From positions 1-46,482 of the forward strand of contig JAFIFJ010000095.1 of NCBI GenBank assembly GCA_020832085.1: a stretch of DNA of 46,482 nucleotides. The letters are read 5' to 3'. Source of the DNA: Gammaproteobacteria bacterium. GTDB lineage: Bacteria; Pseudomonadota; Gammaproteobacteria; Pseudomonadales; Azotimanducaceae. Positions 8,058-16,066 of the stretch are shown one piece after another. How positions within the stretch are numbered: position 1 is the first letter of the stretch; each line of letters opens with the position of its first letter. The notes beneath the pieces are model-generated. The model searched no databases and had not been told where the DNA came from. It saw only the letters and a list, made by a program, of their open reading frames with translations. Position numbers and translations under genes: made by a program.

Positions 8058-9593
8058 ATGACCCTATTTGCCGCGCCGCTCGCCCAGAGCCGCCCCGACG
8101 AGGTCGCCCTTCGCGACACCCGCGTGGCCCTGCTCTGGAAGGATGTGGATGACGTTCTCAATCGAGCCGCCAACGCCCTGATCCGTATGGACCTCGGTCC
8201 CGACCGGCGCATCGCCGTGTTTGCGGAAAACGGAGTGGAAACCGCCTTGGCAAACCTCGGCGGACTGATCGGCAGCGCCTCGGTCATTCCCGTGAACTTC
8301 CACCTGACCGCCGAAGAAGTCGCCTACATCCTCAAAGACGGCGGCGCGCGCGTGCTGTTCGTCGATCCGGAAACGCTGGAACGGGGCATGCAGGCCGCTG
8401 CCGAAGCCGGCATCGACACCGTGATCGGCTGGCGCTGCCCACCCCGTGATGGGCTGCTGGACTGGGAGCAATGGCTGGCCTCGTCCTCGCCGGAGGAACC
8501 CGACTCGAGCCTGCCGCCCCGGCCGAACCTGCTCTACACCTCGGGCACCACGGGCCGCCCCAAGGGCACCGATCTGCCTCCGACCATGTTTGCGGGGGGC
8601 GACACCCTGGCCGAGCACCTTAAGAACATGAAGGAGAACCCGCTGGCGGCCTTCGGCACCCATCTGGTGATCGGCCCCATGTACCACACCGGCCCCCTGT
8701 CCGGAGCACGGCTGCTGGCCGCCGGCGTCCCCTCCGTCATCCTCGGCCGCTTCGACGCCGAGAAGACCCTGGCCGCCATCGACGCCTACAAGACCGAAAC
8801 TTCGGTGATGGTGCCGACCCACTTCGTGCGCATGCTGGCCCTGCCCGACGAGGTCAAGGCCCGCTACGACGTCAGCTCCATGACCTTCGTCTCCCACACC
8901 GGCGCCAAGTGCCCCATGGACGTCAAGCGCGCCATGATCGAATGGTGGGGCCCGGTGTTCACCGAAGCCTACGGGGCATCGGAAGTGGGCACCACCTGCG
9001 GCATCGACTCCGAAGAGTGGCTCGCCAATCCCGGTTCCGTGGGCAAGGCACGGGAGCCCTTCGAAGCCCTGATTCTCGATGAAGACGGCAACGAGCTGCC
9101 GCCGAACACCGAAGGCCGGCTGTATTTCCGCGACACCACCGGCCGCGGCATCATCTACCACAACGATCCGGAGAAGACCGCTGCCGCCCACATCGCCCCC
9201 GGGGTGTTCACCTTGGGCGAGATCGGCTACATGAACGAAGAGGGCTACGTCTGGATCACCGATCGTTTCAGCGACATGATCGTGTCGGGCGGAGTGAACA
9301 TCTATCCGGCCGAGGCCGAGCAGATCCTGATCCACCACCCGGCCGTCGTCGATGTCGCCTGCATCGGTATACCCGATGACGTCATGGGTGAATCCCTTAA
9401 AGCGCTGGTCATTCCCCGCGATCCCGCAGCAACGCCTGCTCCCGAAGAACTGATCCGTTGGTGCCGGGAGCGGCTGTCCCACTACAAGTGCCCCCGCAGC
9501 GTCGACTACGTCGACGACCTCGGCCGCAACACCATGGGCAAGATCAACAAGCGCAAGCTCAAGGCGCCCTACTGGCAGAACCATGCGGGCTGA
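8058..9593 (+). CDS. AMP-dependent acyl-CoA ligase
   Basis: A 511-aa member of the adenylate-forming family, which activates a carboxylic acid to its CoA thioester through an acyl-AMP. Motifs are the P-loop YTSGTTGRPKG (160-170), the adenine-binding YGASE (305-309), an A7-like segment with LGEIGY where most relatives have a TGD (386-391), and the C-terminal catalytic lysine in TMGKINK (Lys495). A strong ribosome-binding site (GAGGAG) precedes ATG 8058. Its position at the edge of the oxygenase cluster suggests activation of a side chain or ring-cleavage acid from the same substrate; the actual acid is unknown. Confidence 0.9.
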   Translation: MTLFAAPLAQSRPDEVALRDTRVALLWKDVDDVLNRAANALIRMDLGPDRRIAVFAENGVETALANLGGLIGSASVIPVNFHLTAEEVAYILKDGGARVLFVDPETLERGMQAAAEAGIDTVIGWRCPPRDGLLDWEQWLASSSPEEPDSSLPPRPNLLYTSGTTGRPKGTDLPPTMFAGGDTLAEHLKNMKENPLAAFGTHLVIGPMYHTGPLSGARLLAAGVPSVILGRFDAEKTLAAIDAYKTETSVMVPTHFVRMLALPDEVKARYDVSSMTFVSHTGAKCPMDVKRAMIEWWGPVFTEAYGASEVGTTCGIDSEEWLANPGSVGKAREPFEALILDEDGNELPPNTEGRLYFRDTTGRGIIYHNDPEKTAAAHIAPGVFTLGEIGYMNEEGYVWITDRFSDMIVSGGVNIYPAEAEQILIHHPAVVDVACIGIPDDVMGESLKALVIPRDPAATPAPEELIRWCRERLSHYKCPRSVDYVDDLGRNTMGKINKRKLKAPYWQNHAG

Positions 9594-9601
9594 AAGGCGG
9601 G

Positions 9602-9949
9602 ATGGCGATGGCTGACGCAAGCGGCGGCCTTCCAGACCGCGTCGCCTGGGCGCTGGAGGCCTGCCGCACCCTGCAGCGACAGTGCCTGCAGGCGGTCGCT
9701 GCCGAAGCCCGGAGCGACGAGTTCGAGCAACTGCTCGCCGCCTTCGAGCGTCTGCTCGAACTCATGGCGGCGCTGTCCCCGGAGTACGAACACCAGGGCC
9801 GCGTGGTCCTCACCCGCATCCAGTCCCAGCTGCCGGATCTCTGGCCCCATGTGGACCGTCGCCTGCTGTGGTTCTTCGGCGGCGACTGCCTGCACTTCCT
9901 CAGCGACGAAGAAATCGACGCCTTCCAGGCGGCTGAAGATCAGGGCTGA
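9602..9949 (+). CDS. Small hypothetical protein, PA2817-like
   Basis: A 115-aa, mostly alpha-helical protein starting at ATG 9602, just 8 nt after the acyl-CoA ligase, so probably co-transcribed with it. The C-terminal end RRLLWFFGGDCLHFLSDEEI resembles the conserved tail of a small gammaproteobacterial family typified by Pseudomonas PA2817, whose function is unknown; this match is from memory. There is no signal peptide or membrane segment. Its 3' end overlaps the convergent P450 gene by 10 nt. Confidence 0.75.
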   Translation: MAMADASGGLPDRVAWALEACRTLQRQCLQAVAAEARSDEFEQLLAAFERLLELMAALSPEYEHQGRVVLTRIQSQLPDLWPHVDRRLLWFFGGDCLHFLSDEEIDAFQAAEDQG

Positions 9950-11181
9950 ACAGCTTTTTCGAAGCGAATGTCCAGGGCCTTCAGGCCGCGCAGGAAACTG
10001 TGGGGAACGTGGGCGTAGGTCTCGTCCGGGTCCGCGGGCCGAATGTTGTCGAGCCGCTCGAGCAGGATCGTGAAGCCGCTGAGCAGCTCCTGCCGACCGA
10101 GTGAAGCACCCGGGCAGAAATGCGGTCCGGAACCGAAGGAGAGGTGCGCCCCTGCCTTGTGCCGGCAGACATCGAAGGTTTCACCGTCCGGGAACACATC
10201 CTCGTCGCGATTCGCAGCGGCATAGCCTAAGGCCACCATGGACCCTTTCGGCAGTTTCACCCCGCCAAGCTCCGTGTCCTCCAGAACGATGCGGAACAGG
10301 TGCAGCACCGGCGTTTCCACCCGCAGCACCTCCTCCACGAAATTCTTGATGCCTTCCGGATGCTCACGCAGGTACTGCATCTGCTCAGGATGCTTCAGCA
10401 GCAGCATCATTCCCGAGCCGATGGCATTGGTAGTGGTTTCGTTGCCGCCGGTGATCAGCTGATCGAGCAGGTCCTGCAGCTCGTACATGTCCAGACGCCG
10501 GCCATCCACTTCGGCATGCACCAGATCGGAAATGATGTCGTCCCGCGGTTGTCTGCGCCGGTCCTCGATCACTTCGGCAAAGTAGTGCTGGGCTTCCACG
10601 ACAAGCCGCGCGCATTCCAGCGCCTGGGCTTCGTCCATGTGGTGACCGCCTGGACCGAGCATCGCATCCGACCAGATCTTGATCTTCAGCACATCTGCAC
10701 GCGGCACGCCCAACTGATCAGCGATCACGGTGCACGGCAGGGGCACGGCGAAGTCACGGACGAAGTCACACTCACCCTGATCGATGAAGGCATCGATGAG
10801 ATCGTTCACCACGCCTTCGATGTAGGGCACCATTGTCCGCACCCGGCGCGGCGTGAAGGCCTTGTCCACCAGCTGCCGGTAGAGCGTGTGGACAGGGGGA
10901 TCCGTGCGCTGCAGGGTGGACACCCGACCCCAGCCGTGCTCCCGCCGATAGGCCTCAGCCGCCGCCTGGGGCCCCGTGCGGGAACCACCGAGGGCGTAGA
11001 TGTCGTTGGAGAAGATCTGCGGGTTGCGTTTGACCGTACGGATGTCCTTGTAGCGCGTCACGTAGAACATCTTCAGTTCCGGCATGAAGCGCACCGGCGC
11101 CTCCTCCCGCAGCTGGCGGAAGAGCGGAAACGGACACTCGAGCACGTTCGGGTCCAGCAGGCTGCCTTCGATTTCCGACAT
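9940..11181 (-). CDS. Cytochrome P450 (first of two)
   Basis: A 413-aa soluble bacterial-type P450 monooxygenase, inserting oxygen into a hydrophobic substrate with electrons from a ferredoxin. The I-helix oxygen-binding motif GGNETTTN, the K-helix ExxR (EEVLRV) and the heme-thiolate loop FGSGPHFCPGASLGRQEL are all present. I chose ATG 11181 because an AGGAGG site precedes it by about 8 nt; an in-frame ATG 21 nt upstream has no such site. It lies between the acyl-CoA ligase pair and the MFS transporter. It shares family features with the second P450 at 22289. The substrate is unknown. Confidence 0.92.
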   Translation of the reverse strand: MSEIEGSLLDPNVLECPFPLFRQLREEAPVRFMPELKMFYVTRYKDIRTVKRNPQIFSNDIYALGGSRTGPQAAAEAYRREHGWGRVSTLQRTDPPVHTLYRQLVDKAFTPRRVRTMVPYIEGVVNDLIDAFIDQGECDFVRDFAVPLPCTVIADQLGVPRADVLKIKIWSDAMLGPGGHHMDEAQALECARLVVEAQHYFAEVIEDRRRQPRDDIISDLVHAEVDGRRLDMYELQDLLDQLITGGNETTTNAIGSGMMLLLKHPEQMQYLREHPEGIKNFVEEVLRVETPVLHLFRIVLEDTELGGVKLPKGSMVALGYAAANRDEDVFPDGETFDVCRHKAGAHLSFGSGPHFCPGASLGRQELLSGFTILLERLDNIRPADPDETYAHVPHSFLRGLKALDIRFEKAVQP

Positions 11182-11282
11182 CACGATCCCTCCTGCCCGC
11201 ATCGCCCAGAGAACTGGTTACTGTTCCACGTTTACCACCAGGAGATAACTCTCGAATCCGCGGGAATTGACCGAAAGCCCCT

Positions 11283-11325
11283 GTTTTTCTGGTGTAACGC
11301 GCATTTTCTGTTGACACCCAAAAAC
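11283..11325. promoter_or_regulatory. Inverted repeat overlapping a candidate promoter
   Basis: In the 345-nt gap (11182-11526) between the divergent P450 and MFS genes there is a nested inverted repeat: GTTTTT (11283-11288) and GGTGT (11291-11295) pair with ACACC (11314-11318) and AAAAAC (11320-11325). It overlaps a possible -35 box TTGACA (11311-11316), followed after 17 nt by a poor -10 TAGCTT (11334-11339). An operator controlling the divergent genes is an inference. The rest of the gap shows no gene. Confidence 0.3.
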
Positions 11326-11526
11326 CTGCAGTCTAGCTTGTTTCAACGGCAGTAACATTTGCAACTGCCTGCATAAATTTCAGACGACCGGCCCGACCTC
11401 CTGGTCTGCGGCCCGGTTGTCGTCGTACCTGGGGAGGCCGATGAAGCTCGTAGCGTCACCGATGCACGTCGCACAGGCGCGGCTGAGAGCCTGCCGACCG
11501 AGCGCCATCAGGCTGGCCACTCCGGC

Positions 11527-12939
11527 ATGAGCACACCCGTGGGCGACGCCGCCGAGACCGCAGATCCAGTGGTCACCCAGTCTCCGCATGGGGCGTCCCC
11601 GCATGGGGCCTACCCCCATCCGGCCTACGCCTGGTTCGTCGTCTCCATTCTCGTCCTGGCCTCCATCATTTCCTACATCGACCGGCAGGTGGTGGCCATC
11701 GTTGCCGACGAGATGAAGGCCGACCTCGGCCTCGGTGACGCCCAGATCGGCCTGCTCTACGGCATCTTCGCCGTGTTCTACGCCATCGCCGGGCTGCCCC
11801 TGGCCTACCTGGCCGATCGCAAGAGCCGCAAGCACATCATCGCCGCCGGGGTGTTCTTCTGGAGCATGATGACCGTCGCCTGCGGCCTGTCACGCAACTT
11901 CTGGCAGGTGCTGCTGGCCCGCATCGGCGTCGGCGTCGGCGAAGCCACCCTGCTGCCGGCCACCAACTCCCTGGTCAGCGATTACTTTCCCCGCGACCGC
12001 ATTCCGCTGGCCCTGAGCGTGTTCCAGACCGGCGCCATTCTGGGCACGGGCCTCGCCTTCGTCATCGTCGGCTTCGTGCTCAGCATCGTCGAACAGCGCC
12101 CGGTGCCGGTGGTCCCCATCTTCGGCCCGCTCGCGCCCTGGCAACAGACCTTCATCATCGTCGGCGCCCCCGGCATCCTCATCGCGCTGGTGATGCTCAT
12201 CATTCGCGAACCGATCCGCCGGGTCCTGATCAATCCGGCCACCGGCAACGCCAACGCCACCTTTGCCGAGATCAAGGCGTTCTACAAACGCAACCTGTGG
12301 ACCTTCATGCTCCACCATTTCGGCTTCCTGTCCTTCGCGATGATGGGTTTCGCCTTCGTCTTCTGGACCGTGCCGTTCTTCTCCCGCGTGCATGACGTCC
12401 CGCCCGCTACGGCTGCCCAGATCTTCGGCTGGATCTTCATTCTCTGCGCGCCCTTCGGGGCCGTGTGGGCCGGGCTGCAGGCGGGCTGGTTCAATCGCCG
12501 CGGCTACAAGGACGGCAACATCATGGCAGGCCTGCTCGGCGGCGCGCTGGGCATTCCCCTGGTGCTGCTGATCCAGATCATGCCGACGCCGACCCTGGCC
12601 TTCATTCTTTACGCACCGGCGGTGTTCTTCGTGAACTCGCCCTTCGGGCTGGCCTACGGCGCCCTGCCGGTGATCACACCGCCGCAAATGCGCGCCATGA
12701 TCGCCGCCATCTACATGTTCGTCGTCTCGGTGGGCATGATGCTCGGACCGCCGCTGGCCGGCGTGTTCAACGAACAGATCTTCACCCAGTCCGATGGGGT
12801 GCGTTATTCACTGATCGCCTTGACCATCATCTTCGGCGGCTTGGGGTGCCTGTCACTCTGGCTGTGCCGCCGTCACTACGCCCGCAGCATGGAGGAAGCC
12901 GATGCCATGGAGGTCGCCGGCAATAAAGCCGCGACCTGA
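11527..12939 (+). CDS. MFS transporter, spinster-like
   Basis: A 470-aa inner-membrane carrier with about 12 predicted membrane segments. After a His/Pro-rich cytoplasmic N-terminus carrying a short repeat (PHGASPHGAYPH) comes the family start SYIDRQVVAIVADEMKADLG, the DRKSRK loop between segments 2 and 3, and the RIGVGVGEATLLPA helix typical of spinster-type MFS proteins. In proteobacterial catabolic clusters these often lie next to TonB receptors and oxygenases and are presumed to move substrates or products across the inner membrane. The start is ATG 11527, with a weak ribosome-binding site. Confidence 0.88.
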   Translation: MSTPVGDAAETADPVVTQSPHGASPHGAYPHPAYAWFVVSILVLASIISYIDRQVVAIVADEMKADLGLGDAQIGLLYGIFAVFYAIAGLPLAYLADRKSRKHIIAAGVFFWSMMTVACGLSRNFWQVLLARIGVGVGEATLLPATNSLVSDYFPRDRIPLALSVFQTGAILGTGLAFVIVGFVLSIVEQRPVPVVPIFGPLAPWQQTFIIVGAPGILIALVMLIIREPIRRVLINPATGNANATFAEIKAFYKRNLWTFMLHHFGFLSFAMMGFAFVFWTVPFFSRVHDVPPATAAQIFGWIFILCAPFGAVWAGLQAGWFNRRGYKDGNIMAGLLGGALGIPLVLLIQIMPTPTLAFILYAPAVFFVNSPFGLAYGALPVITPPQMRAMIAAIYMFVVSVGMMLGPPLAGVFNEQIFTQSDGVRYSLIALTIIFGGLGCLSLWLCRRHYARSMEEADAMEVAGNKAAT

Positions 12940-12996
12940 TGTCCACAGCATTCGCGCCAGGTCAAACCTGAGCTCGTAACGCTTGCAACTGTAGTA

Positions 12997-13046
12997 CGGA
13001 TCGCCTTCGGCGAGCTGCGCACCCGCGCGCTCGCCGCAGCGATCCG
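12997..13046 (+). other. Strong two-part hairpin upstream of first TonB receptor
   Basis: In the 266-nt gap 12940-13205, CGGATCG (12997-13003) pairs with CGATCCG (13040-13046), and CGGCGAGC (13008-13015) pairs with GCTCGCCG (13029-13036), forming a long hairpin with a small internal loop. There is no T-run after it. It could attenuate or end transcription of the MFS gene, or form a 5' leader structure for the receptor. A perfect 8-bp palindrome GACATGTC sits further down at 13166-13173. Confidence 0.45.
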
Positions 13047-13205
13047 GGGTGCAGCCGTACCCCCGGCTCGAAGCCGGAAAAACGTCGCCGACAGCGCCTT
13101 CGGGTGCCTGCCCGTGCGATTTCAGCAGTAGTCGCCGCGCAGGACAGCGATCCGGCCGGCGTCATGACATGTCGTCAAAGTAACGCTCAGATAGAGAGAG
13201 ACATC

Positions 13206-15707
13206 ATGAAGTATTCAACTCCATACGGCCGTTGGCTCGGACTGCTGCTGTCCGGCAGCACCCTGGCCGCAGCCCCCTTTGCACTGGCCCAGCAACCGAC
13301 CACAGGCGAGAGTGTACGCCGCGCATCGACCATCGAAGAGATCGTGGTCACCTCCCGTCGCCGCGAAGAATCGCTGCAGGACGTCCCCATGGCCGTCACC
13401 GCGTTCTCCGAAGATCGGCTCTACAAGCAGTTCGCCGTCGATCTCCGTGACTTCAGCGCCGCGGTGCCGAACTTCCAGCTCGAGCAGGTCGGCCTGTTCC
13501 AGTCCGCCGCCGCGTTTTCCGCCCGGGGCATCGGCACTGCCGGGATCGAATCCCTGAACGACCCCGTGGTCGCGGTCTTCGTCGACGGCCAGTACTACCC
13601 GCGCAACGCCAACGCCCTGCTCGACGTCTTCGACCTCGAAGCCGTGGAAGTGATGCGTGGCCCCCAGGGAACGCTTTACGGCCAGAACGCCTTCGCCGGC
13701 GCGGTCTCCGTCCGCAGCCGCCGCCCCACCGGTGAGCGCGAGGCCCGCTTCGAAGCCACCGTCGGCAACTACGACAGCCGGATCTTCAAGGGGTCGGTGG
13801 AGGCGCCGCTGATCGAGAACGTCCTCAACGCCAAACTGTCGCTGATCCATCGCGACTTCGACGGCTACTTCACGGTGCGCAACAACAGTGACTTCAGCGA
13901 GGCTGAACTCGACGCCCTCGCCGGCCGCCCGGTGAGTCAGAACATCGGCCGCTCGGCCCAGGGCGAAACCAAGACCGTCGCCCGCGGCACCCTGCAGTGG
14001 CTGCCCCGCGACGACATGGAGGTGACGCTGATCACCACCCGCGAATGGAACCGTGGCGACGGTTCGCCGGGCATCAATGGTTTCATCGACCCGCCCGGCG
14101 GCAGTGTCTTTGCCGCCCTCGGCTTCCCGGGCCGTGACCCTTTCGGTGACACCCACCGCGGTGTCGAAGGCGACGGCTCCAATCCCTTCCACATCGGCGC
14201 CAACCATCGGGACGTCAACGATCAGGATCTGCTGAACGTGGTGCTCGAAAAAGTCTGGGATACCCAGTACGGCGAGTGGACCACCATGCTCAGCTTTCAG
14301 ACGGTGGACAGCTTCATCACCACCGACACCGACGGCGAACTGGTGGACCTGTTCTCCTCCGAGCGTCAGGAAGACTACGAGTCCATCCAGTTCGAAACCC
14401 GCTTCATGATGCAGCCCTCTGAGCGCAGCAACCTGCTCACCGGCCTGTTCGTGATGCGCGACAAGTACGACCTCACCCAGGCCCTGCTGCTGGGCTTCGG
14501 CGCGGCAGGCGACCCCACCGCAAACCCGCCCATCCCGGCCGTCCCCGCCTATCAGTTCCCCACGGACGTTCGCTCGCTGTCCTATGGCCAGAATGGTCAG
14601 AAGCGCATCAGCGTCGCGCCCTACGTGGACTACACCTACGACCTCACCGACGACCTGTCATTGAACCTGGCCGTCCGCGCGACCTGGGAGGAGAAGCAGG
14701 GCTACAACATCCCCAACCAGAACGCCGCAGGTCCCGGTGGCCTGATCGTGGACATCGGCCGAGGTGATGCCGATCTGCTGGAGTTTGCCCTCGACTGCGG
14801 CCAGAACAGCGAGAGCTGGTTCAACATCGCACCGCGCATCGGCCTCGACTACCGGCCCCAGGAGAACATCCTGCTGTTCGGTTTCTGGCAGCGGGCCTAC
14901 AAGTCCGGCGGCCTGCTCAACAACTCAGCGACCTGCGGGCCCTTCCTGGAGGATCCGGTGGACGAGGAGCAGGTGGACAACTTCGAAATCGGCATGAAGG
15001 GCAACTTCTTCGACAACCGCCTGCTGTTCAACGTCAATGCCTTCTATTCCAAGTACAAGGATCTGCAGCGCACGGTCATCCGCTTCGCGCCGCAGACGCC
15101 GACCCAGCAGGAGACCTTCACCTCCAATGCTGCCGGCGCCGACATCTACGGCATCGAGATCGAGACCCAGGCCATCCTCACCGACGGCCTGAGCCTGATC
15201 GCCAACGTCGGTTGGCTCGATGCCAGCTACGATGACTTCTGCACGGCCCTGAACGGCCCGGTGACCATTCCGGTGGGCGAGACGCCAACATCGCCCTGCG
15301 GCTCGGCGGTCCTGCTCAATCCGGACACCGGTCTGGCGCTGATCGATGGCGACTTCAGCGACCTCGACCTCACCCGTGCACCGACGTGGGATCTCTCCAC
15401 CCGCCTGATCTACGACTGGGAACTCGGACGCCACGGTTACGTTTCCATGGAAGCGGCCTACAGCTACACCAGTAAGCTGCATACCCAGGTCAACAATGCC
15501 TTGCGTACCGACCGGGCAGCGCTCAACCGCTTCGACGCCTCCATCACCTGGGGTGACGTCAGCGACCGCTACCGGGTCTCCCTGTGGGGCAAGAACCTGA
15601 CCAACAACGTCGTCCGCCTCTCCCGTACGGAGGTGTCTCCGCTGTTCTCGTTCGAGTTCCCCACGGCACCGCGTACCTACGGTGTCACGGTCTCCGCGAG
15701 CTTCTGA
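13206..15707 (+). CDS. TonB-dependent outer-membrane receptor, copy 1
   Basis: An 833-aa outer-membrane barrel for energised uptake. A signal peptide ends near AAAPFALAQQ, followed by a TonB-box-like IEEIVVTSRRREESLQDVP (42-60), a plug domain with VMRGPQGTLYGQNAFAGAV, then the barrel ending in aromatic VTVSASF. This type (IEEIVVTA(R)-start, GPQGTLYG) is common in gammaproteobacteria and sphingomonads growing on complex organic substrates. I chose ATG 13206, which has a GAGAGAG ribosome-binding site; the frame is open upstream to 13104 without signal-peptide character. The second copy at 16067 has the same length and is very similar throughout. Confidence 0.93.
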   Translation: MKYSTPYGRWLGLLLSGSTLAAAPFALAQQPTTGESVRRASTIEEIVVTSRRREESLQDVPMAVTAFSEDRLYKQFAVDLRDFSAAVPNFQLEQVGLFQSAAAFSARGIGTAGIESLNDPVVAVFVDGQYYPRNANALLDVFDLEAVEVMRGPQGTLYGQNAFAGAVSVRSRRPTGEREARFEATVGNYDSRIFKGSVEAPLIENVLNAKLSLIHRDFDGYFTVRNNSDFSEAELDALAGRPVSQNIGRSAQGETKTVARGTLQWLPRDDMEVTLITTREWNRGDGSPGINGFIDPPGGSVFAALGFPGRDPFGDTHRGVEGDGSNPFHIGANHRDVNDQDLLNVVLEKVWDTQYGEWTTMLSFQTVDSFITTDTDGELVDLFSSERQEDYESIQFETRFMMQPSERSNLLTGLFVMRDKYDLTQALLLGFGAAGDPTANPPIPAVPAYQFPTDVRSLSYGQNGQKRISVAPYVDYTYDLTDDLSLNLAVRATWEEKQGYNIPNQNAAGPGGLIVDIGRGDADLLEFALDCGQNSESWFNIAPRIGLDYRPQENILLFGFWQRAYKSGGLLNNSATCGPFLEDPVDEEQVDNFEIGMKGNFFDNRLLFNVNAFYSKYKDLQRTVIRFAPQTPTQQETFTSNAAGADIYGIEIETQAILTDGLSLIANVGWLDASYDDFCTALNGPVTIPVGETPTSPCGSAVLLNPDTGLALIDGDFSDLDLTRAPTWDLSTRLIYDWELGRHGYVSMEAAYSYTSKLHTQVNNALRTDRAALNRFDASITWGDVSDRYRVSLWGKNLTNNVVRLSRTEVSPLFSFEFPTAPRTYGVTVSASF

Positions 15708-15716
15708 GCGCAGCAG

Positions 15717-15752
15717 CAGACTGCCGGTCCCACCCTGGGCGCCGGCAGTCTG
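15717..15752 (+). terminator. Hairpin after first TonB receptor
   Basis: A perfect 11-bp stem (15717-15727 with 15742-15752) beginning 9 nt after the receptor stop codon. No T-run follows, so by itself it may act mainly to protect the mRNA 3' end. A second hairpin with T-run lies just downstream. Confidence 0.55.
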
Positions 15753-15770
15753 TCCCGCCCTGCACTATCG

Positions 15771-15796
15771 GGGCGGCCCTCATGGGGCCGCCCTTT
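15771..15796 (+). terminator. Rho-independent terminator after first TonB receptor
   Basis: A 9-bp GC-only stem (15771-15779 with 15785-15793, loop TCATG) followed by TTT. It separates the two tandem receptors into separate transcription units. The remaining 15797-16066 shows no gene; near its end CTAAT (16032-16036) and ATTAG (16049-16053) form an inverted repeat just ahead of the ribosome-binding site of the second receptor. Confidence 0.6.
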
Positions 15797-16066
15797 CCAG
15801 GCACCCATGACTTCTCCATACTGTGAACTATCGATTTCGCCAGCAGACATCACCCTGCGAATCGGCGAACCTCGCTAAGGGACATGGTATCCAGGGCAAG
15901 CCGTCGGAGTACGGCACCCTGCAGGACCGCAGCATCAGGACTGTCCCGTCCCAGCAACAACTGCGGCCAGCACTTCTGAAGATGCAATACAGCCTGGCAG
16001 GCACAGGGAACATCGTGTCTGCAGGTTATAACTAATCAGCATTTCAGCATTAGTGGGAGAGGGATC

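Noticed and set aside
8064..9620. Open frame of 518 codons opposite the acyl-CoA ligase
   Set aside because: GC-rich shadow of a well-supported gene; Gly/Val/His-rich composition without motifs.
12962..13165. 67-codon leftward frame before the first TonB receptor
   Set aside because: Arg/Ala-rich, no ribosome-binding site, and it lies across a strong hairpin.
15823..16035. 70-codon frame between the two TonB receptors
   Set aside because: Composition and lack of a start signal suggest non-coding leader sequence.
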